In this document: positions 7,667 through 12,569 of the stretch, one piece after another
Numbering within the stretch: the first letter of the stretch is position 1
Layout of the letters: each line of letters begins with the position of its first letter
NCBI GenBank assembly: GCA_910589385.1
Contig: CAJUTU010000072.1
Location: 1 to 12,569, forward strand
Direction of reading: 5' to 3'
DNA: 12,569 nt
Source: an uncultured Lachnospiraceae bacterium
Lineage (GTDB): Bacteria > Bacillota > Clostridia > Lachnospirales > Lachnospiraceae
Notes under the pieces: model-generated
What the model saw: only the letters and a program-made list of their open reading frames with translations
Told to the model about the DNA's origin: nothing
Database searches by the model: none
Translations under genes and position numbers: made by a program

Positions 7667-7694
7667 CCCAAAAGCAGTTTGATTCTACCCAAAA
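7661..7694 (-). promoter_or_regulatory. 21-bp spaced direct repeats, likely AraC-protein site
   Basis: Two copies of ATYCWACCCAAAA (plus strand) lie at 7661-7673 and 7682-7694, exactly 21 bp apart or two helical turns. The nearer copy overlaps the predicted -35 box. Direct repeats at this spacing next to -35 are typical of AraC-family activators. The neighbouring araC-like gene is the obvious candidate regulator. No similar pair is seen before the other two promoters. Confidence 0.55.
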
Positions 7695-7707
7695 ACAACA
7701 TTTTTCT

Positions 7708-8679
7708 TTATTTAATTGATTTCTGTTCTTTGTACTGTTTCGGTATGATGCCGTATTTCTTCTTAAAAGCCGCCGCAAAATTGCTCGGCTTAGAATACCC
7801 CACGGCAACAGATACTTCCGTTATATTCAAATCGCTGTCCAGTAGCAGACCTGCTGCTTTTTCCAGCCGCTGCTCTATAATGTACGCATGGATCGAATTG
7901 CCAAACATAGCAGAAAATCCCTTTGTCAGCTTTGTCGTGCTTAAATGCACCATCCCGGCCAGTTCGGAGCAGGTAGGTGCATACGCAAGCTGGGTGTCAA
8001 TAATCCTCTTTGCCTCAATGATGGAATCCCTTTCACTTCTTGAAACATAAACCTGCCCGGTCGCCAGTATATTTAATTCCAATACCTCACTCAGATACAC
8101 AGAAAGCAGTTCCAGAATCTTGCTTTCAAGAAAAAGATAGCCTAATCCTCCGCAATACTGCGTAAAATCTTTCAGTTCTGCGAAAATATGTTCCATATAC
8201 GGAGTAATTGATACTTTCGATATGCCGTCAAGCAGCTTTTTCTCATACATCTCTGTTTCACAGGGTTCAAAATAATCCCGGAGAATCCTAAGAAAATATT
8301 CTACGGGAATCTTCACGTTCTTAAACACAAAATCCCTTTTCCCCAGGTAGCACAGGTATTCCATTTTCCCATGCCCTCTGTATATGCAGGATTCCCCCTT
8401 TGAAATATGGACACCCTGCCGGTCATTCGCAATATTCCATGATACCCCTTCATTCAGACAGAACATCATCTGGATATACTCTTGGCTGTTAATGCCCTGC
8501 ACATTCATGTCAGAATAATAATTCATCTCCCAATCCGAAAAAACCGCTCCCTGTTTGGTGACAACCTGTGATATTCTGCCTTTTCCCATATCTTCGGGAA
8601 TATTTATTGTTACAGTTTTAGGGGAATTGGAAAGCATCTCTATGTATAGAGTATTCAAATTTTGGTTTACGCTATCCAA
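7708..8679 (-). CDS. AraC-family regulator, YbtA/PchR-like
   Basis: This 323-residue protein, close to YbtA in length, has a C-terminal AraC domain with two helix-turn-helix units (about 233-256 and 284-306). It ends with the family signature VAVGYSKPSNFAAAFKKKYG followed by IIPKQY (about 291-316). The N-terminal 210 residues would sense a ligand; in YbtA and PchR that is a siderophore. I start it at TTG (8679-8677) because GGGAGGTGA lies five bases upstream. The ATG at 8697 would put that ribosome site inside the coding region. The gene has its own strong promoter and an operator at its start point, and a terminator separates it from the left operon. It sits between two transporter operons. 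Likely role: activating uptake genes when the siderophore is present (inference). Confidence 0.9.
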   Translation of the reverse strand: MDSVNQNLNTLYIEMLSNSPKTVTINIPEDMGKGRISQVVTKQGAVFSDWEMNYYSDMNVQGINSQEYIQMMFCLNEGVSWNIANDRQGVHISKGESCIYRGHGKMEYLCYLGKRDFVFKNVKIPVEYFLRILRDYFEPCETEMYEKKLLDGISKVSITPYMEHIFAELKDFTQYCGGLGYLFLESKILELLSVYLSEVLELNILATGQVYVSRSERDSIIEAKRIIDTQLAYAPTCSELAGMVHLSTTKLTKGFSAMFGNSIHAYIIEQRLEKAAGLLLDSDLNITEVSVAVGYSKPSNFAAAFKKKYGIIPKQYKEQKSIK

Positions 8680-8683
8680 AAAA

Positions 8684-8692
8684 TCACCTCCC
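8684..8692 (-). promoter_or_regulatory. ribosome site fixing a TTG start
   Basis: GGGAGGTGA is nearly fully complementary to the 16S rRNA tail and is followed after five bases by TTG at 8679-8677. It lies just inside an upstream in-frame ATG at 8697, which therefore is probably not the start of the araC-like gene. Confidence 0.75.
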
Positions 8693-8698
8693 TGCATT

Positions 8699-8716
8699 GG
8701 TTAGTTTCTTCTAACT
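8699..8716. promoter_or_regulatory. operator copy O1, GGTTAG-N6-CTAACT
   Basis: The half-sites GGTTAG and CTAACT flank the spacer TTTCTT. Five of six base pairs are symmetric, and the spacing equals that of the copies at 7612 and 12439. It starts 5 bases past the -10 box and covers the likely transcription start of the araC-like gene, so a bound protein would block transcription. Confidence 0.7.
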
Positions 8717-8721
8717 TGCTA

Positions 8722-8750
8722 AATATACTGGGCTTTAAGATTTCTGTCAA
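8722..8750 (-). promoter_or_regulatory. sigma-A promoter of the araC-like gene
   Basis: The -35 box TTGACA (8750-8745) is perfect. The spacer is 17 bases and the -10 box is TATATT (8727-8722). The expected start is near 8715, within the operator. Confidence 0.85.
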
Positions 8751-8775
8751 GTATGCGGTAAATTACAACAGAGAA

Positions 8776-8815
8776 ATACCTTCAACATCTGCCATCAGAC
8801 TTATGTAGAAGGTAT
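8776..8815 (-). terminator. hairpin after the right ABC operon, probable terminator
   Basis: Plus-strand arms ATACCTTC (8776-8783) and GAAGGTAT (8808-8815) are perfectly complementary. Inner pairs ACAT/ATGT and CTG/CAG extend the stem around a small bulge. It lies 43 bases past the stop of the gene at 8859, on its downstream side. The minus-strand tail TTCTCTGTTG is only moderately T-rich, so termination strength is uncertain. It is upstream of the araC promoter. Confidence 0.5.
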
Positions 8816-8858
8816 CCTCTTATTTCCTTTCCTAAACATAAACGGAATATCGCCCTTC

Positions 8859-10595
8859 TTATTCCATCGCCCAATTCTGGCTCTGCGTCTGGAGCTTCAC
8901 CATGCGGGCATAGATGCCATCCTTTTTCAAGAGCGTATCGGAACTGCCCTGCTCCGCCACTTTGCCTTCCGAAAGGACGACAATCTGATCCGCCCCGGCA
9001 ACGGTACGCATACGATGGGCAATAATCATAACCGTCTTATTCTCAATCAGCCTTGACAACGATTCCTGAATCAACGTCTCATTTTCCACGTCAAGGCTTG
9101 CCGTCGCCTCGTCCAGCAGGATGATCGGGGCGTTCTTTAAGAATGCCCTGGCTATCGAGATACGCTGGCGTTCCCCGCCTGACAGCCCGCAGCCGTTCTC
9201 ACCAATAAGTGTATTCCACTTGTCCGGGAGTTTCTCCGCAAACTCATCCACGTTGGCAAGTCTCGCCGCCTCAAATACCTCTTCATCGGTCGCATCCTTT
9301 CGCCCCAGGCGGATATTCTCCATGACCGTATTGTTAAAGAGCGTCACGTCCTGGAACACGATGGAATAAAGGGACATCAGCGATTCCGGGTCTATTTTCG
9401 AGATGTCCATGCCGCCTACCGTAATCTTTCCTTTCTGGATATCCCAGAACCTTGAAGCAAGGCGGGAAACCGTCGTCTTTCCGCCGCCGGAAGGCCCGAC
9501 CAGAGCAGTGACCTGCCCCTGCTTTGCGGTAAAGGACACATCTTTTAAGACCGTTTCCCCGCTGTTATAGGAAAATCCCACATGGTCAAAGGCAATGTCA
9601 TATCCTCTGTTTGTCAGCTTCTCTGCGCCTTCCTGTTCCGGGTGGCTTAAGATTTCATCCATCCGCCTACACTGGATATTCATGATCATAATGACTGCGC
9701 TTAAATTATCCAATGCGGCGATCAATGGGTCATATACGCGGGAAACCAGAATCATAAAAGCAAAAAACGTGAGCAGGGTAATCTTTCCATCTGCTAACAG
9801 CACTCCTCCCGCCAACACAGTCGTAGCAATACCGAGCTTCAGCACCATGCGCCCGCAGGTATGGAATACCGCATTGGTAAGCTCGCCTATCACTGTATAT
9901 TTCTCCACATCCTTTATTTTTTTATCCAGCCCTTTCAAGTATCCATCTTCAGCATTGTTCGCTTTCAGGTCGCGCAGCGTTTCCAGACATTCCTGGATGC
10001 CGTCTGAACACGCAATGGACACCTCCGTTACCTTTTCCTGCCGAACCCGCATAATACCCGCCGATGCCAGTATAATTCCGAAGGAGACAGGCAGCACCCA
10101 CAGGGAGGCAAGCGCCATGCGCCAGTCAAAAACAAAGAGTCCGACTGCAATCAAAAGGATGGAAATGATTGATCCTATAAATTCCGGCACCCAGTGGGAT
10201 AATCCGCCCTCTAATGTCGCGCAGTCCGTCATAAGCACGGTTGTCAAATCGGACAGATCCTTTTTCCCGAAAAAGGACAGAGGAATCTTCCGCAGTTTTT
10301 CCGCAAGGGAAAGCCTGCGCACGCCGCTCTCCACATAGGTGGCGAAAAAGGTGGCATTGTACTGGATATAATAGGTCAGCATAATAAGTCCAAGGACAAT
10401 GACAAGCCCTGCGATATAAAAAGCATTTTTCCCCTCCGGGATGCCCCCGCCCAGCAGGTCGCTGATGAGGTTATATAACAGCACCACCGGAACCATCAGG
10501 GAAAGGTTATGCAGGATGCAGGCGAAAAACGCCCCCACCATATCCTTTGCGCCCTTGTCAGAAAGGGCAAACGTGTGCTTTAACTTTTCATGCAT
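8859..10595 (-). CDS. ABC half-transporter, YbtQ/IrtB-like (right pair, subunit 2)
   Basis: This 578-residue protein has membrane helices in residues about 18-300 and an ATPase domain in about 333-572. Motifs are Walker A GPSGGGKTT (367-375), Q-loop VFQD (Q415), signature LSGGERQR (471-478), Walker B IILLDEA (491-497), D-loop SLD and switch AHRM (H527). I prefer the ATG at 10595, six bases after TAGGTG. A GTG at 10604 is possible but has only three bases to GGAAGG. Either way it overlaps the end of the upstream gene (8 bases with ATG), as expected for a coupled heterodimer. The tail NWAME resembles GWSLA of the protein at 1078, marking these as the same subunit type in two paralogous pairs. 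The role is inferred as siderophore-type import; export remains possible. Confidence 0.93.
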   Translation of the reverse strand: MHEKLKHTFALSDKGAKDMVGAFFACILHNLSLMVPVVLLYNLISDLLGGGIPEGKNAFYIAGLVIVLGLIMLTYYIQYNATFFATYVESGVRRLSLAEKLRKIPLSFFGKKDLSDLTTVLMTDCATLEGGLSHWVPEFIGSIISILLIAVGLFVFDWRMALASLWVLPVSFGIILASAGIMRVRQEKVTEVSIACSDGIQECLETLRDLKANNAEDGYLKGLDKKIKDVEKYTVIGELTNAVFHTCGRMVLKLGIATTVLAGGVLLADGKITLLTFFAFMILVSRVYDPLIAALDNLSAVIMIMNIQCRRMDEILSHPEQEGAEKLTNRGYDIAFDHVGFSYNSGETVLKDVSFTAKQGQVTALVGPSGGGKTTVSRLASRFWDIQKGKITVGGMDISKIDPESLMSLYSIVFQDVTLFNNTVMENIRLGRKDATDEEVFEAARLANVDEFAEKLPDKWNTLIGENGCGLSGGERQRISIARAFLKNAPIILLDEATASLDVENETLIQESLSRLIENKTVMIIAHRMRTVAGADQIVVLSEGKVAEQGSSDTLLKKDGIYARMVKLQTQSQNWAME

Positions 10596-12363
10596 TCGAA
10601 ACACCTACCTTCCATTTTGCGGCTTTGTTGTACTGTCTCCACATTTCGGCATACAGGCCGTCCTTATCCTTAAGCTGACCGTGTGTGCCTGTATCTTCTA
10701 TCTTCCCGTCTTTGATTACCACAATCCTGTCTGCGCCGGTAACGGTGGAAAGCCTGTGTGCAATCATCAGTACGGTCTTTCCCTTTGCAAGCACAGAAAA
10801 CGCCGCCTGCACTTTTGCCTCGTTGTCCGGGTCGGCGAAAGCGGTTGCCTCATCCAGTATCAGGACCGGCGCGTTTTTCAGCATTACCCTCGCAATGGAG
10901 ATACGCTGCTGCTCCCCGCCCGACAGATACACGCCTTTTGCACCTACCACCGTATCCACGCCTTGCGGCAATTTTTCAAGGATATCATCGCACTGTGCGT
11001 CATGGAGGGCTTTCAGGATTTCCCCGCGGGAAGCGTCCGGTTTCGCCATCCTTACGTTTTCCAAAATAGATGTCTTCAGAAGTTTGGAATCCTGAAAGAC
11101 AAAGGAAACCGTATCCATCAGCTCTTCTTTTAGGATATCCTTTACATTGACGCCGCCGATTTTCACGCTGCCTTCTCTTACATCCCAGAACCTTGCCACG
11201 ATGCTGGCAAGGGTGGTCTTTCCTCCTCCCGACGGCCCCACAAAAGCAACGTGTTCACCCGGTCTGATTGTGAGAGAAATATTTTCCAGCGCATTCCTCT
11301 CAGCATCCTTATACCGGAAGGAAACTTTGGAAAGCTCCACGGAATTGTCCTTCGGATGTTTCGGATGATTTGTTTCCGGCAACGGCTCCATTTCCAGAAT
11401 GCTGTCAATGCGGGACATGGCGTCCGCCACGATCAGCTTATTCTCGCTGGCATACATAATCTTTGTCAGCGTCAGCGTAATAATTGGCGTGATGATGATG
11501 TAATACATCAAATTCAGTAAAAACCCATTTGTTACCCCGCCCGATGTCATCACCAGCGCCGCCGCGACCAGTACCGCAAAAATCCCATTTACCAGCGTGG
11601 TATAGCACATCATGGGGAAACGCAGGTCTTTCGTATAGGCGATCACCCATTTCTCATAATTGTCGATGGCTTCCTTGAACCGCCTGAAAGAGAACACCGA
11701 CTGGCCGAAGGTTTTGACCACCGAAATGCCCCTTACATACTCCACCGCCTCATTGGACATCTGCCCCAGGGCGTTGTTGTATTCTTCCATTTTCTTTGCC
11801 ATGCGCTTTCCCGTCATGACGCTCATAATGACAAACGCCGCCGCAACCGGCAGGAGGCTTAAAAGCCCCAGCCGCCAGTCAAAGATAAGCAGAAGGACGA
11901 TAAGCCCCACGGGTGTCGCAAGGGCATTCGCCTTGTCGGGGAGCTGGTGGGCAAGGTAGGTTTCCGTTGCCGCACTGGATTCATAAACAGTCTTCCTGAC
12001 TTTTCCACTGCCGATGCCGTCCATGAAACCCATGGGCAGGGTCACGATGTGGTGCATTGCCTTTGTCCGCATATTTGCCTGCACCCGAAACGCCGCCAGA
12101 TGGGAACAGATCAGGGCCGCAATATAGATCAGGATCGCCGCCACTGCAAAAACCACTGCCATCCAGCCGTTATGGGACAGATCCTGCACATCCCCGTAGT
12201 TTGGGGCCACATCCAAAACTTCTTTGATGACTTTCCAGATGTACACAAACGGAAGCAATGCCACTAAAGCACTCAGTGCGCTTAAAATCCATGATGCTAT
12301 GGTCAGGTACTTATAGCCCCCGGCATACTCCAGGAGCCGCTTTAAATTGGATTCTTTTTTCAA
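10588..12363 (-). CDS. ABC half-transporter, YbtP/IrtA-like (right pair, subunit 1)
   Basis: This 591-residue protein has membrane segments in residues about 20-310 and an ATPase domain in about 340-580. Motifs are Walker A GPSGGGKTT (376-384), Q-loop VFQD (Q424), signature LSGGEQQR (480-487), Walker B VLILDEA (500-506), a variant D-loop AFADPDN and switch AHRL (H536). The start codon is TTG, seven bases after a strong AAGGAGGT; no ATG or GTG lies near. The AFADPDN D-loop and the C-terminal KWKVG match the protein at 2824, so the two are the same subunit type. It is the first gene of the right operon, under a GGTTAG operator, and overlaps the next gene. It is probably one half of a metal-siderophore importer (inference from neighbours and similarity to YbtP/IrtA). 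Confidence 0.93.
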   Translation of the reverse strand: MKKESNLKRLLEYAGGYKYLTIASWILSALSALVALLPFVYIWKVIKEVLDVAPNYGDVQDLSHNGWMAVVFAVAAILIYIAALICSHLAAFRVQANMRTKAMHHIVTLPMGFMDGIGSGKVRKTVYESSAATETYLAHQLPDKANALATPVGLIVLLLIFDWRLGLLSLLPVAAAFVIMSVMTGKRMAKKMEEYNNALGQMSNEAVEYVRGISVVKTFGQSVFSFRRFKEAIDNYEKWVIAYTKDLRFPMMCYTTLVNGIFAVLVAAALVMTSGGVTNGFLLNLMYYIIITPIITLTLTKIMYASENKLIVADAMSRIDSILEMEPLPETNHPKHPKDNSVELSKVSFRYKDAERNALENISLTIRPGEHVAFVGPSGGGKTTLASIVARFWDVREGSVKIGGVNVKDILKEELMDTVSFVFQDSKLLKTSILENVRMAKPDASRGEILKALHDAQCDDILEKLPQGVDTVVGAKGVYLSGGEQQRISIARVMLKNAPVLILDEATAFADPDNEAKVQAAFSVLAKGKTVLMIAHRLSTVTGADRIVVIKDGKIEDTGTHGQLKDKDGLYAEMWRQYNKAAKWKVGVSNA

Positions 12364-12370
12364 AGATAAG

Positions 12371-12378
12371 ACCTCCTT
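12371..12378 (-). promoter_or_regulatory. ribosome site for TTG start of right operon
   Basis: AAGGAGGT lies seven bases before TTG at 12363-12361. It fixes the unusual start codon of the first ABC gene, since no other start codon is suitably spaced. Confidence 0.8.
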
Positions 12379-12438
12379 GTATGTTTTTTATGATAAAGGA
12401 AACGCTGCAGTCATTCCCTGTTATCCTTATGAAATGTT

Positions 12439-12456
12439 GGTTAGTTTTCGCTAACC
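12439..12456. promoter_or_regulatory. operator copy O3, GGTTAG-N6-CTAACC
   Basis: A perfect palindrome with spacer TTTTCG, identical in half-sites and spacing to the copy at 7612. It starts nine bases past the -10 box and lies 76 bases upstream of the first ABC gene. It is probably a repressor site for the right operon. The leader between it and the gene shows no clear riboswitch fold. Confidence 0.7.
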
Positions 12457-12465
12457 TATGAGGAA

Positions 12466-12492
12466 AATATAATAGAAAGCCCGCAATGCAAA
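12466..12492 (-). promoter_or_regulatory. predicted promoter of the right ABC operon
   Basis: The -10 box is TATATT (12471-12466), the same as in the araC promoter. The best -35 is a weak TTTGCA (12492-12487) with a short 15-base spacer, so the -35 assignment is uncertain. Confidence 0.4.
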
Positions 12493-12503
12493 CTTTCTAT
12501 TAT
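12469..12503. repeat. perfect 11-bp inverted repeat over the promoter
   Basis: ATAATAGAAAG (12469-12479) and CTTTCTATTAT (12493-12503) flank a 13-base spacer. The repeat covers the -10 region of the right operon. It may be a second regulator site or a weak terminator for an upstream minus-strand gene; the tail ATTTTCC on that strand is only short. Confidence 0.6.
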
Positions 12504-12518
12504 CGGCTGTCGGCCGGA

Positions 12519-12569
12519 TTACTGCCCCATCTCGACTGGCGTCTCGATGGAGTTTCTCGTCAAATGCCA
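12519..12569 (-). CDS. possible C-terminal tail of an upstream gene
   Basis: Minus-strand frame from the right edge reads WHLTRNSIETPVEMGQ and stops at TAA (12521-12519). Another minus-strand frame from the edge stays open to 12451, but it runs through the promoter and operator. I do not recognise either peptide. With so few codons this is weak evidence for an upstream gene on the same strand. Confidence 0.25.
   Translation of the reverse strand, partial: WHLTRNSIETPVEMGQ

Noticed and set aside
9595..10338. Long plus-strand open frame of 247 codons
   Set aside because: It lies opposite the membrane domain of an ABC gene with clear motifs, has no ribosome site and a composition that looks like antisense of membrane helices.
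10441..11133. Plus-strand open frame of 230 codons
   Set aside because: It crosses the antisense of two overlapping ABC genes and shows no recognisable domain.
12364..12438. Leader peptide or riboswitch before the right operon
   Set aside because: An eight-codon frame (MTAAFPLS) exists but has a poor ribosome site and no run of regulatory codons; no known aptamer pattern is seen.
12451..12567. Open minus-strand frame from the right edge through the promoter
   Set aside because: It runs across the -10 box and operator and stops inside the operator; more likely chance read-through.
1..12569. CRISPR array, rRNA or complete insertion sequence
   Set aside because: No regularly spaced repeat-spacer pattern, no rRNA-like segment and no complete transposase gene with terminal repeats was found.

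Overview
The window looks like low-to-mid GC Firmicutes DNA, most likely from a clostridial (Lachnospiraceae-like) gut anaerobe. The evidence is strong AGGAGG-type ribosome sites, TTG and GTG starts, sigma-A style promoters, ECF-type transport genes and a remnant of a clostridial-type large serine recombinase. The taxon is inferred from style and gene families, not proven. Every convincing gene is on the minus strand, so the locus is best read from right to left.

Right operon (12363 to 8859): two overlapping genes encode half-size ABC proteins, each with a membrane domain followed by an ATPase domain. They resemble the heterodimeric siderophore importers YbtP/YbtQ and IrtA/IrtB. The upstream region holds a palindromic operator, GGTTAG-N6-CTAACC, just downstream of a good -10 box.

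Regulator (8679 to 7708): an AraC-family protein of YbtA/PchR-like length starts at TTG. It has a near-consensus promoter (TTGACA, 17 bp, TATATT) and a copy of the same operator at its start point. The gene is followed by a perfect 13-bp stem terminator whose stem contains a third copy of the operator.

Left operon (7575 to 256): in order, an ECF S component (MptD/Trep_Strep type), EcfT, a fused double-domain EcfA, a second YbtP/YbtQ-like ABC pair, a DtxR-family metal-dependent repressor, and a small winged-helix protein without a receiver domain. An intrinsic terminator follows. Most junctions from EcfT onwards are a few bases or none. A hairpin with a U-run lies between the S and T genes.

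Edges: the left end carries 20-bp tandem repeats and a 5'-truncated serine recombinase fragment with an in-frame stop. The right end holds at most the tail of another gene.

Working model (inference): this is a mobile-element-associated, iron-regulated uptake island. The DtxR-like protein with metal would bind the three operators. The AraC protein, probably with a ferric-siderophore ligand, would activate the left operon through 21-bp direct repeats overlapping its -35 box. The gene set recalls the transport and regulatory part of the equibactin (ICESe2) and yersiniabactin loci, but no siderophore biosynthesis gene is in the window. That would fit capture of a siderophore made by other cells, or biosynthesis encoded elsewhere.
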